Shown here in pieces: positions 1 to 7,942 of a DNA stretch of 64,000 nucleotides. The position numbers and the translations under genes were made by a program. The notes under the pieces were generated by a model, which was not told the DNA's origin, ran no database searches, and saw nothing but the letters and a program-made list of their open reading frames with translations. Source of the DNA: an uncultured Flavobacteriaceae bacterium (lineage in GTDB: Bacteria > Bacteroidota > Bacteroidia > Flavobacteriales > Flavobacteriaceae). Numbering within the stretch: the first letter of the stretch is position 1; each line of letters starts with the position of its first letter. The stretch lies in NCBI GenBank assembly GCA_947493175.1, contig CANLQD010000003.1, forward strand, positions 434,001-498,000. Reading direction: 5' to 3'.

Positions 1-1
1 A

Positions 2-340
2 AATGCCATCTTAATTGTGGAGTTCGCAAAACAATTGGAGGACCAAGGAAAAGACTTGAGAACCGCCGTTATAGAGGCTTCCAAACTACGCTTGCGCCCT
101 ATTTTGATGACCGCAATGGCCTTCATTTTAGGTGTAATGCCTTTAGCCATCGCCACGGGAGCCGGTGCCGAGCTTAGGAACGCATTGGGTATCGCCGTTT
201 TCAGCGGAATGCTTGGAGTTACCTTATTCGGAATTTTCTTGACCCCGGTATTCTATTATCTGGGAAGAAAATGGACAACCAAAACCGAAAAGGTGGATGC
301 GACCGGTGCAATCCATCATGAAATTCAAACCGCCCTGTAA
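2..340 (+). CDS. RND (HAE1/AcrB-type) efflux permease, C-terminal end only
   Basis: The reading frame is already open at base 2 and runs to a stop at 340, so this is the last 112 or so residues of a gene starting outside the window. It shows the last two transmembrane helices of an RND permease: RLRPILMTAMAFILGVMPLA, a short GAGAE loop, then a second helix ending GIFLTPVFYYL. The RLRPILMT / GVMPLA / LTPVFY signature is typical of the inner-membrane proton-driven pump of tripartite drug or solvent exporters. An outer-membrane partner follows 92 bp downstream on the same strand, so the two very likely form an operon with an upstream membrane-fusion protein that lies outside the window. Substrate cannot be read from the sequence. 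Confidence 0.93.
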   Translation, partial: NAILIVEFAKQLEDQGKDLRTAVIEASKLRLRPILMTAMAFILGVMPLAIATGAGAELRNALGIAVFSGMLGVTLFGIFLTPVFYYLGRKWTTKTEKVDATGAIHHEIQTAL

Positions 341-432
341 CACATTAGATTTTGGTCATAGAACGGGTGTTTTTGGTTATCTGAAAGCACCTATTCTGAC
401 TGAACTTTGACAACGATTAAAAAATAGAAATC

Positions 433-1905
433 ATGAAAAATCTAACACTAATGACAGCATTGTCCTTACTATTGGTTTCCTGTGGGATTACCAAAAGGGA
501 CTTCGAGGTCAACTCAAAAATTGATGTTGATGAAAACTACCTAGAAAATGTAACCGACCCTATTTCTTTCGAAGAAACCCAAAGACAGGTAGCAACCGAA
601 TGGTGGTCAGAATTTGAAGACCCTATGCTCGATACCTTAATTCACAAAGCGAGGCTACATAATCTAGACATCAATGCAGCCATCGCCAACCTATATGCGT
701 CGAGAGCAATGGTTAAAGAAACAAAGCTAGATAGACTACCAACGATTACAGCCAATGGAAATGTAACGAGAACACGACTTGGTGAAAACATCTTTGTGCC
801 TGGAGCAAACCCGACCTTTACAACATACAACTCAGGCTTTGATGCCTTTTGGGAAACGGATTTGTTTGGGCGTGTATCTAACCGTATCAAAGGCACTTAT
901 GCGAACCAACAATTGGCAATGACCGATGTGCAAGGAACCTATGTGACTATTTTTGCCGAGGTCGCTAAAAATTATATGGAACTACGAGGGGCTCAGTATC
1001 AACTGGATATTGCCAATCGTAATCTTCAAGGACAACAAGAAACCTACGATTTAACCGTAAGACTGTCAGAAGCTGGCACCAGTAACCAACTTGATGTTTC
1101 CCGTGCTTTGGCACAATTAGAAAATACCAGAGCCACCCTTCCGCCTTTAAAAGCGCGAATCGAAGCCTTAAAAAATAGTCTTAGCGTTTTAATAGGCGAA
1201 GTGCCAGGGAATCTTGATGACGATATTGTTAGTAAAAGACCACTACCAAGTCTTCCTGAATCCATTGCAATAGGAAATGTGACCGATTTATTGAGAAGAC
1301 GACCAGATGTTAAACGTGCTGAAGCTGAATTACAAGTTCAAATCGCTGAATATAACATTACCGTGGCTGAATTATATCCAAATATTCGATTTGGAGGTTC
1401 CATAGGGTTTTCGGCAGTGGACTTTGCAAATTTTGGAAGTAACGAATCTATTACTTGGAGTATCTTTCCAAGTATCAGTTGGGCAGCCTTTAACTTAGGT
1501 AGGGTGAAACAACAAATCAAAAAAGAAGATGCCTTAACCTTGTCACTATTGCAACACTATGAAAAAACGGTTTTGGAAGCGCTGGAAGAAATCAGAACCA
1601 CACTGACCAATTATACAAATGAATTGGAACGAAGGGAAACTTTGAGAAAGTCCTCTCTAGCCAGTGCCAAAGCTGCAAATATTGCCCGTAAACGTTTTAA
1701 TGCGGGATTAGACAGTTTTATCGATTATTTAAGTGCAGACAATACATTGTTACAAGCTGAAAACCAATTGGCATCAAGTGAAATAGCATCAGCTACCTCT
1801 TTGATTGCAATTTATAAAGCGCTTGGTGGTGGATGGGAAATTGTTTCAGAAGAAGAGCTTGATCAGAAATTTAAGGTTATTAAGGTTTCAGAAACTGGAA
1901 AATAA
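433..1905 (+). CDS. TolC/NodT-type outer membrane efflux lipoprotein
   Basis: A 490-residue protein of the outer membrane factor family, the channel partner of the RND pump just upstream. The N-terminus is a lipoprotein signal (LLLVSC, Cys17 as the lipidated residue). The body has the two-fold alpha-helical repeat of OEP proteins: an N-terminal half with ATEWWSEFEDPMLD, and LLRRRPDVKRAEAEL, the hallmark turn of the NodT subfamily, near residue 290, followed by the barrel segment NIRFGGSIGF. Length matches the family (about 460-500). The gene is followed by a clear hairpin terminator, so it closes the efflux operon. Confidence 0.95.
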   Translation: MKNLTLMTALSLLLVSCGITKRDFEVNSKIDVDENYLENVTDPISFEETQRQVATEWWSEFEDPMLDTLIHKARLHNLDINAAIANLYASRAMVKETKLDRLPTITANGNVTRTRLGENIFVPGANPTFTTYNSGFDAFWETDLFGRVSNRIKGTYANQQLAMTDVQGTYVTIFAEVAKNYMELRGAQYQLDIANRNLQGQQETYDLTVRLSEAGTSNQLDVSRALAQLENTRATLPPLKARIEALKNSLSVLIGEVPGNLDDDIVSKRPLPSLPESIAIGNVTDLLRRRPDVKRAEAELQVQIAEYNITVAELYPNIRFGGSIGFSAVDFANFGSNESITWSIFPSISWAAFNLGRVKQQIKKEDALTLSLLQHYEKTVLEALEEIRTTLTNYTNELERRETLRKSSLASAKAANIARKRFNAGLDSFIDYLSADNTLLQAENQLASSEIASATSLIAIYKALGGGWEIVSEEELDQKFKVIKVSETGK

Positions 1906-1938
1906 CAAAACGTCGCAACAAATTTTAGTGTTGGATGG

Positions 1939-1980
1939 AACAGCGGTCTTTCAAAATTGAGAGCCGCTGTTTTTGTTTTA
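1939..1980 (+). terminator. Rho-independent-type terminator after the efflux operon
   Basis: An 8-bp perfect stem (1939-1946 AACAGCGG with 1964-1971 CCGCTGTT) is extended inside by CTTTCA/TGAGAG pairing and followed by TTTTGTTTTA. It lies 34 bp after the TolC-type stop. A nearly identical hairpin follows the gene ending at 3128. Confidence 0.8.
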
Positions 1981-2077
1981 CCTATGTTTCGTTTAAAGAA
2001 AAGTCTACTTCACTTTTTGAGTCTAAAGACCAATTTAATAAAGGGTTGATACCATGTAATCAATCATTACTTGAAAA

Positions 2078-2134
2078 TGGTCATTTGTACTTGAACATTG
2101 GTTAGAGAATAGGTGGGCTTTGAAGGTAGATTTG
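2078..2134 (+). promoter_or_regulatory. Promoter A with 21-bp-spaced direct repeat
   Basis: TGGT at 2078-2081 and TGGT at 2099-2102 are exactly 21 bp (two helical turns) apart, and a Bacteroidota -7 box TAGATTTG lies at 2127-2134, 28 bp after the second core. The whole arrangement, including intervening bases such as GGTCATTT and GAAGGTA, is repeated upstream of 3364. The spacing is what a dimer of a two-HTH AraC-type activator would need; the two AraC genes at 5917 and 6930 are candidates by proximity only. Confidence 0.6.
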
Positions 2135-2170
2135 TACTGTAATCATTTAATAACAATAGAAATAAACGAA

Positions 2171-2599
2171 ATGGAAACTACAGTAGAAAACAACAAAGAG
2201 ATTTTAAAAAGACTTATTGACGAAGCTTTTAACAATAGGAACTTAGCTATTCTTCCTGAGGTTTTACATCCAGATTTTGTAAACCACCAAGAAGTTTTTC
2301 CTCTAGAAGCTAAAAAAGGACCAGAAGTATTTAATGAATTATACTCCGCTTTCTTCAATATTTTTTCAGATGTAAAAGCAGACTACACCCACATAATCTC
2401 TGAAGGTGATTTTATCGTTGCTAGAGATTTTATAAGCGGTACCAATGATGGAAAATTGATGGGAAAACCAGCCACTGGTAAAAAAGTAAAGTTTGAAGTT
2501 TTTCACCTATATAGAGTACAAGACGGCAAATTAATAGAACGCTGGGGACTAACAGATGATATGAGCTTAATGAAACAGCTTGGCGTAATCGAAGAATAA
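2171..2599 (+). CDS. SnoaL/NTF2-like ester-cyclase-type protein
   Basis: A 142-residue cytoplasmic NTF2-fold protein. The frame is open from 2120, but I chose the ATG at 2171 because it lies 37 bp after the -7 box TAGATTTG (the 2120 ATG would overlap that box) and the protein then starts METTVENNKEI as in the family. SnoaL-type features are FVNHQEVFP near the N-terminus and the C-terminal GKKVKFEVFHLYRVQDGKLI / ERWGLTDD, which form the last strands of the cone-shaped pocket. These proteins bind small hydrophobic ligands, and some act as cyclases or isomerases. Followed at 22 bp by an SRPBCC gene in the same transcript. Substrate unknown. Confidence 0.85.
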   Translation: METTVENNKEILKRLIDEAFNNRNLAILPEVLHPDFVNHQEVFPLEAKKGPEVFNELYSAFFNIFSDVKADYTHIISEGDFIVARDFISGTNDGKLMGKPATGKKVKFEVFHLYRVQDGKLIERWGLTDDMSLMKQLGVIEE

Positions 2600-2621
2600 T
2601 AACAATCTAAAAAACAATGGC

Positions 2622-3128
2622 ATGAGTCATTTATTAGTAGAAAAAGGAACAAACTTATTAGTGACCGCAGCTGTAAGTGCAACAGTTGAAAACAATGTAG
2701 AAACCGTATTTGATTTTACAGTTGCCGAAGATGTGATTACCAAGTTTCTAAAAGGAGAACCTGAAGTTACAGGATACGACATACAACAAGGCCCTTGGGG
2801 TCAAAAGGGAGCCTATCGGTGGGTACATTTTGGAGACGACAAAGCACGTGAGGAAATCAATTATATACAACGTCCATATTTGTTTGATTATCAATTGACC
2901 GATTTCACCTCTGACCTAAAAAATACGGCAGACTTAGCTGTCGCTCAATTTTTATTCAGACCCGTAGGGCCAAGAACAGAGATTAAATGGTACTATAATT
3001 TTAGAGCTAAATCCGAAGACGTATTGCCACAATTACAGGACTTTGTAGAAAACGTATGGGTAGACTGGATGAAGTCTTATCTCAATGATACTAGGGAAGC
3101 ATTAGATAAAGATGTATTTTCTAAATAA
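2622..3128 (+). CDS. SRPBCC (START/polyketide-cyclase-like) protein
   Basis: A 168-residue protein with the SRPBCC helix-grip pattern: N-terminal strand ATVENNVETVFDFTVAED, a central beta sheet (GAYRWVHFGDD, REEINYIQRPYLFDYQLTDF, TEIKWYYNFRAK), and a long C-terminal helix (DFVENVWVDWMKSYLNDTREAL). No signal peptide, so cytoplasmic. SRPBCC proteins bind hydrophobic ligands in a deep cavity; a catalytic role cannot be assigned here. It is the second gene of a two-gene unit with the NTF2-like gene at 2171 and is followed by a terminator. An ATG 6 bp upstream (2616) is out of frame, so 2622 is the best start. Confidence 0.8.
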   Translation: MSHLLVEKGTNLLVTAAVSATVENNVETVFDFTVAEDVITKFLKGEPEVTGYDIQQGPWGQKGAYRWVHFGDDKAREEINYIQRPYLFDYQLTDFTSDLKNTADLAVAQFLFRPVGPRTEIKWYYNFRAKSEDVLPQLQDFVENVWVDWMKSYLNDTREALDKDVFSK

Positions 3129-3158
3129 CTCAATAGTACCACTATAAGTAAACATAAC

Positions 3159-3195
3159 AGCAGTCTTTCAGGAATGAGAGCTGCTTTTTTCTTTT
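3159..3195 (+). terminator. Terminator after the NTF2/SRPBCC pair
   Basis: Stem AGCAG (3159-3163) with CTGCT (3181-3185), continued by TCTTTCA/TGAGAG and an inner GGAA loop, then TTTTTTCTTTT. Same architecture and nearly the same sequence as the hairpin at 1939. Confidence 0.8.
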
Positions 3196-3271
3196 AAAAG
3201 CATATAGGAATTTACACCTATGCTTTCATTCATATTTAAGAAAGAGTCCCGTTGGTAGTTCTATTGCATTT

Positions 3272-3328
3272 TGGTCATTTCGTCTTGTAAAATGGTTACA
3301 CAATAAGCTGTTGTCGAAGGTAAATTTG
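3272..3328 (+). promoter_or_regulatory. Promoter B, duplicate of promoter A
   Basis: TGGT at 3272-3275 and 3293-3296 (21 bp apart) and a -7 box TAAATTTG at 3321-3328, again 28 bp after the second core. Compared with promoter A the blocks TGGTCATTT, CTTG, GAAGGTA and ATTTGTACTGTAAT are kept in the same register. It serves the gene at 3364 and probably the three-gene operon 3364-5860. Confidence 0.6.
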
Positions 3329-3363
3329 TACTGTAATTATTCAATAATCTAGAAACGGTTAAA

Positions 3364-3903
3364 ATGAAAAACTTAAATCAACATAAAATCATTCCAGGAC
3401 GTTTGTCCAATAAATTACTGAATGATTCAGAAAAAATACAATTGCTATACGATAGAGAAGTGATCGCACAAATAGTAAGTACCTACGCGTATAGTCTTGA
3501 CAAAAAAGATTGGGAAATGCATAGGGCACTATTTGTAGATGATTTACAAATGGATTTCTCTGTATCTATAGGTGGAGATGAAGGTATAATGGAAGTAAAA
3601 GCTGATGACTGGGTTGCTGGCGCAGCCAAATTCTTTGATGCCTTAGATGCTACACAACACGATCTAACGCCTTACAAAATTGTCGTTGATGGTGATGAAG
3701 CTTATGTTTCCGTGATGTTACACGCTCAACATTATAAGAAAAACAATTTTGGAAGTCCTGTACAGATCATGGTAGGTACACATAACTTTTGGATGCGTAA
3801 ATCGGATGATGTATGGAAAATTTACAAAGTTATTGAGGAATTAAGCTGGAATGAAGGTAACTATAAAGTCTTTGACCTAGCTGTGGAAGAATCAAGTAAA
3901 TAG
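3364..3903 (+). CDS. NTF2-like/SnoaL_4-type protein
   Basis: A 179-residue NTF2-fold protein of the SnoaL_4 kind (the group that includes bile-acid 7-alpha-dehydratase and scytalone-dehydratase-like enzymes). Seen: the N-terminal helix DREVIAQIVSTYAYSLDKKD, then WEMHRALFVDDLQMDFS, the histidine-containing ATQHDLTPYKIVVDGDEAYV strand, and a C-terminal strand VWKIYKVIEELSW. The Asp and His positions are the usual active-site places in dehydratase members, so a dehydratase or isomerase role is possible but unproven. First gene of a probable operon with an SDR (50 bp downstream) and an MDR oxidoreductase. Confidence 0.82.
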   Translation: MKNLNQHKIIPGRLSNKLLNDSEKIQLLYDREVIAQIVSTYAYSLDKKDWEMHRALFVDDLQMDFSVSIGGDEGIMEVKADDWVAGAAKFFDALDATQHDLTPYKIVVDGDEAYVSVMLHAQHYKKNNFGSPVQIMVGTHNFWMRKSDDVWKIYKVIEELSWNEGNYKVFDLAVEESSK

Positions 3904-3953
3904 TAAAACCTAATTAAAGGTCATAATCGCAAACAAAATGTAAATAAGTAAAA

Positions 3954-4859
3954 ATGAAACATCATAAAAAAGAAAACATCCTCATCGTAGGAGCAACAGG
4001 ACAAGTAGGTAGTAAAGTAATAGAACTGCTTAGTACAAAAAACGATGTACAACTTTTTGGGACATCAAGAAACAAAGGAATAGTAACGACACTTGATCGG
4101 GCGAATGTAAAAGGCGTGTATTTAGATCTTGAAGACAAAGAATCCATTAGACCTGCTTTAAAAGGAATGGATAGGGCCTTACTAATGACAAGCTATACAG
4201 CGGATATGATGCGACAAAGCAAACGCTTTCTTGACATCGCAAAAGAAGAAGGTGTAAAACACATTGTTCATATAGGTGCATCGAGTACAGTAACCAATGA
4301 AGTGTCGCATTGGGGATGGCACCAGTTTATTGAAGCCTATATCGAAAAATTAGGATTTGACTATACCCACTTACAGCCAGAATCTTTTATGCAGAATATC
4401 TTCAATTTTGGATGGCTTCAGGAAAATACCCTGCATGACTTTATAGGCAACTCTAATTGGACTTGGATTGATACCGATGATATCGCAGAGGTCATTGCAA
4501 ATATTTTTATTTACCCAGAAAAATATCATAACGAAACCATCCCATTGGGATATGATGCAAAAACGATAACCGAAATCTCAAGTTTGATGGCCGAAGCTAC
4601 CCAACAAGACTTTGAGGTTGTGAAGCATCATCCAAATGAATTTAGGGATATGACGTATCAAGGCACCAAAGATTCAGTGTATGCCGATGCCTATATGAAG
4701 TGTGTGTCTGATCAATTTGCTCTTAACGCTTCTGGTGAGATTCCTTCAGGAAAAACATTTGACAATTTCGAATACATTACTGGTCGTAAACCTACCTCTT
4801 GGAAAGAGTTTATTCAAAAAAATAAGTATAGAATAGGTAATCAAGCTGTATTGGCTTAA
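3954..4859 (+). CDS. NmrA-like atypical SDR, NAD(P)-binding
   Basis: A 301-residue Rossmann protein. The N-terminal glycine-rich motif IVGATGQVGSKV (GATGxxG) binds NAD(P); the middle has HIVHIGASS, and LQPESFMQNIF is the signature found in NmrA/quinone-oxidoreductase-2 type SDRs. The classical YxxxK catalytic pair is not evident, as expected in atypical SDRs of the NmrA/HSCARG type, which either reduce quinone-like compounds or sense NADPH/NADP. Middle gene of the 3364-5860 operon, 20 bp before the MDR gene. Confidence 0.88.
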   Translation: MKHHKKENILIVGATGQVGSKVIELLSTKNDVQLFGTSRNKGIVTTLDRANVKGVYLDLEDKESIRPALKGMDRALLMTSYTADMMRQSKRFLDIAKEEGVKHIVHIGASSTVTNEVSHWGWHQFIEAYIEKLGFDYTHLQPESFMQNIFNFGWLQENTLHDFIGNSNWTWIDTDDIAEVIANIFIYPEKYHNETIPLGYDAKTITEISSLMAEATQQDFEVVKHHPNEFRDMTYQGTKDSVYADAYMKCVSDQFALNASGEIPSGKTFDNFEYITGRKPTSWKEFIQKNKYRIGNQAVLA

Positions 4860-4879
4860 TCACAGAAAATAAAAGTAGT

Positions 4880-5860
4880 ATGGAAGCAATTGTCATTGAA
4901 AGGGAGAAAGATAAAGCTATACCAAGATTTAAAAGTATAAGTGAATCCACACTTCCAAAAGGAGATGTTTTGGTAAAAGTGAATTATTCAGCTTTGAATT
5001 ATTCCGATGCCGCAACCATGTTCAATGTATGGAATACGGTAGATAGCTACCCACATATTCCTGGGATTGATTTTATAGGTGAAGTCATCTCGAGTTCCAG
5101 TGAAAACTTCACTAAAGGAGAGCGTGTTCTTCACACGAGTTACGGCGTGGGTTATAACCGTTTTGGTGGACTGGCTCAAAAAGCGGTTTCCAATGAAGAT
5201 TGGCTTATTAAAGTACCGAGTGAAGTTTCAGATGTACAGGCAATGGGGCTTGGAACCGTGGGGCTTACCGCGATGCTTGCGATAAACGAGTTAGAAGCAA
5301 ACGGTTTAATTCCGGATGATGGAAAAGTTCTCGTTACTGGCGCAACAGGTGGTGTAGGTTCTTTAAGCATTCAACTATTACATGAGTTAGGGTATCAGAT
5401 TGTAGCAAGTACTGGAAAAATAAATGAATCCAGTAATTATCTTAGGGAAATAGGTGCTGCTGAATTGATTGACCGGAACAATTTTAATGAAAAAACAAAG
5501 GAGCCTTTAGAAGATGAAACCTATGCCGCTTTTATTGATTCGGTTGGAGGGAATACACTTTCTAGAGTCATAAAACAATTACAATATGAAGGAATAGGCG
5601 TTTCTACCGGCATCGTGACAGGAATGGATTTGGATATCTCGGTTGCTCCTTTTGTAATACGAGGCATAAAATTGATTGGCATAAATTCAGTATACACCCC
5701 TAAAGAAAAGCGTGAAAACGCTTGGAGTAGACTTTTTGAACTTGTGGATTTTGAAATTTTAGAAAAATCCTTAAAGGTCGAGCCTATTGAAAAGGTTCCT
5801 CAATTGGCCAAAAATATGTTAGACGGAATTAATGTAGGTAGAATTGTAGTGCGCATTTAA
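4880..5860 (+). CDS. YhdH/AcuI-type MDR oxidoreductase
   Basis: A 326-residue medium-chain dehydrogenase of the zinc-free quinone/acrylyl-CoA reductase group. Seen: the GroES-like N-terminal half with VNYSALNYSDA and PHIPGIDFIGEV, GFG-like loop RFGGLAQKA, the conserved turn MGLGTVGLTAMLAI, the NADPH-binding motif VTGATGGVGSLS at about residues 153-164, and a C-terminal GRIVVRI that is diagnostic of the YhdH/YhfP subgroup. Zinc ligands of classical ADHs are absent. Family members reduce activated double bonds (acryloyl-CoA, quinones) with NADPH. Last gene of the operon starting at 3364. Confidence 0.92.
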   Translation: MEAIVIEREKDKAIPRFKSISESTLPKGDVLVKVNYSALNYSDAATMFNVWNTVDSYPHIPGIDFIGEVISSSSENFTKGERVLHTSYGVGYNRFGGLAQKAVSNEDWLIKVPSEVSDVQAMGLGTVGLTAMLAINELEANGLIPDDGKVLVTGATGGVGSLSIQLLHELGYQIVASTGKINESSNYLREIGAAELIDRNNFNEKTKEPLEDETYAAFIDSVGGNTLSRVIKQLQYEGIGVSTGIVTGMDLDISVAPFVIRGIKLIGINSVYTPKEKRENAWSRLFELVDFEILEKSLKVEPIEKVPQLAKNMLDGINVGRIVVRI

Positions 5861-5916
5861 AGCCATCTTTTCCTGAAATAATTAATATCTTACACTATAA
5901 AAATTAGCATCATACG

Positions 5917-6822
5917 GTGAAAATTGATGACATATACACGTTCTCAAGAATTGAAGATTACTATAGCTTTATAAACTTTGAGTGCAAGGTATTTGACGGG
6001 TTTTCCATAGGTAGATTGGAAGATTCCGCAGTAAACCTTCCTCAGGTAATGCCACCTTATCGCAAGCGGTTTTTTAAAGTAATGCTGATTTTGGGTGGCA
6101 AAATAGATATGAAAAACAACTCGGAAGAGAAGCATTTGGAAAGTAATATGCTTTTCTTCTCGGGAGAAGGTCATATACAGTCTTGGGAAAGCATCAAACC
6201 ATTGTCGGGCTTCATCCTATATTTTACATCGGATTTTTATTCTGTTGTTCATAAAAAGAACAAACTACATTCCGATTTTCCATTCTTTACGCAGAATGCT
6301 TCAATGGGCATTAAAATTACACCTGAAGAAACTGCACATCTGAAGAGTACCTGTGAAAATATTATTCAATTATCCAAACAAGATTTAGCTAATAAGCATG
6401 ATATCTTTCGATCGTATCTCAATATTGTACTGTTAGAATCATATAACCTCTATGAACAAAAGATTGGAACCAACAGCATTACTGAAGATTCTGATACGCG
6501 TATTCTAAATCAATTCAATGATTTGATTGAAAAACAATACGGTACAAATAAAGATAGTATTTTGAAATCTGTTAAGGAGTTTGCCAATGAAATGGCCGTG
6601 CATCCCACACACCTTAATTATGTGGTTAAAAGTTTAACTGGAAAAACAGCATTACAGACAATTCATAGTAGAAGATTACTGGAGGCTAAATCATTACTAC
6701 TACAAACTTCTAAAACTGTAAGTGAAATAGCTTATGACCTTCATTTTGACAACCCTACACATTTTGTGCGCTTTGTAAAAAAGAAAACAGGAAAAACACC
6801 TGTACAGTTGAGGAATACTTAG
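5917..6822 (+). CDS. AraC-family transcriptional regulator (first of a tandem pair)
   Basis: A 301-residue cytoplasmic regulator with GTG start. Residues 1-180 form a cupin-like sensor domain ([23 protein letters not shown]); residues about 200-300 carry the two helix-turn-helix units ([40 protein letters not shown]) and end with the typical [13 protein letters not shown]. Located right after the SDR/MDR operon and before a second AraC gene, so local control of this region is likely. It is a candidate binder of the 21-bp-spaced TGGT repeats at 2078, 3272 and 7864, but this is by position only. Confidence 0.93.
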   Translation: MKIDDIYTFSRIEDYYSFINFECKVFDGFSIGRLEDSAVNLPQVMPPYRKRFFKVMLILGGKIDMKNNSEEKHLESNMLFFSGEGHIQSWESIKPLSGFILYFTSDFYSVVHKKNKLHSDFPFFTQNASMGIKITPEETAHLKSTCENIIQLSKQDLANKHDIFRSYLNIVLLESYNLYEQKIGTNSITEDSDTRILNQFNDLIEKQYGTNKDSILKSVKEFANEMAVHPTHLNYVVKSLTGKTALQTIHSRRLLEAKSLLLQTSKTVSEIAYDLHFDNPTHFVRFVKKKTGKTPVQLRNT

Positions 6823-6929
6823 AATTCGGCCATTTCTAGTTTGTTTTTAGCTTAAAGTCTACAATATTTTAATTTAGCCTAATCAGCAATGTATAAAGGT
6901 TGTTGGTTTTTATTTTTTAAATTATAACA

Positions 6930-7832
6930 GTGCATTTAAAAACAAGCTACTATAAAGACATCTATGCGCTACTCAAAGGCTTAAAAACGGTACAACCTTT
7001 AAGTCAAGATTTTCATATTCACCAATTTTCGGATACACCCAATACCTGGATAAAAGAAACCAGTATTTTCCGTAGCAATACCTATTCTATCATTTTGTTG
7101 ACCAAAGGCGAAGCCAAATATAAGATTGGTTTGTCCGATTATCACATCACTGCCGGTAGCATGTACTTTCAGGCACCACAACACTTGCGTTACTATAATC
7201 GACTATCGGAATGGCAAGGCTATGTCATTGTATTTATGGATGGTTTTTTTGAAAACCATCCCACGCTAAAAAGATTGGTAACAGCATTTGACGGCTTTAA
7301 AATAACATCAAAAGTGGTGGTTAAGCTAGATGATAAAGTCTTATCTGAAACCGAACAAATGTTTCAACACTTGTACGATATCAGTTATTCAACTAGTGTA
7401 CATCGTTTTGAGAAAGCAAAATCTTTACTGGAGCTTATTATGCTTCAAAGTAGGGAACATTATAACGAATTATATCAGCATCAGAAAGAAACCAAACAGC
7501 ATCGCATTGTTAAACGCTTTGAAGAAATCGTTGAGGAACACCTCTACGATATTACAACAAACAAAGTAGAACGACTGATCAATATATCCGAGGTTGCCGA
7601 ACAAATAAACGTGAACGCTACCTATTTAGGCGAAGTATTAAAAAAAGTAACAGGCAAAACACCAAAGGAGATTCTTTCCGATAGAATTATCCTCGAAGCA
7701 CGCTCGCTTTTAAACAATACCGATATGGCCATCAATGAGATTGCTTACTTCCTAAAATTTCAGGACGCCTCTAACTTCACTAAGTTCTTCAAACAAAAAA
7801 CAGGTATTTCACCATCAAAATACCGTAAATAG
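6930..7832 (+). CDS. AraC-family transcriptional regulator (second of a tandem pair)
   Basis: A 300-residue AraC regulator with GTG start, 107 bp after the first one. N-terminal cupin-type domain (ILLTKGEAKYKIG, YHITAGSMYFQAPQHLRYY) and C-terminal double HTH (INISEVAEQINVNATYLGEV; AINEIAYFLKFQDASNFTKF) ending KQKTGISPSKYRK. It differs clearly from the 5917 protein in the sensor half, so the pair probably responds to two ligands. It sits immediately upstream of the aldo/keto reductase gene, whose promoter carries a 21-bp-spaced repeat. Confidence 0.93.
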   Translation: MHLKTSYYKDIYALLKGLKTVQPLSQDFHIHQFSDTPNTWIKETSIFRSNTYSIILLTKGEAKYKIGLSDYHITAGSMYFQAPQHLRYYNRLSEWQGYVIVFMDGFFENHPTLKRLVTAFDGFKITSKVVVKLDDKVLSETEQMFQHLYDISYSTSVHRFEKAKSLLELIMLQSREHYNELYQHQKETKQHRIVKRFEEIVEEHLYDITTNKVERLINISEVAEQINVNATYLGEVLKKVTGKTPKEILSDRIILEARSLLNNTDMAINEIAYFLKFQDASNFTKFFKQKTGISPSKYRK

Positions 7833-7860
7833 ATACTTATCTCAGCATATAACTGGAATT

Positions 7861-7918
7861 TTCACCAGCTTCACTTATTTCTTCACCAGAAAATACCTTA
7901 CTATCTGTCGCACCTTTG
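7861..7918 (+). promoter_or_regulatory. Promoter C with perfect 8-bp direct repeat at 21-bp spacing
   Basis: TTCACCAG occurs at 7861-7868 and again at 7882-7889, exactly 21 bp apart. The core ACCA (7864-7867, 7885-7888) is the complement of the TGGT core of promoters A and B, so the same factor could bind here in opposite orientation. A weak -7-like box CACCTTTG lies at 7911-7918, followed by TACCGTA, close to the TACTGTA that follows the -7 boxes of A and B. The aldo/keto reductase starts at 7943. Confidence 0.6.
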
Positions 7919-7942
7919 TACCGTACTTAAAACACAGATACA

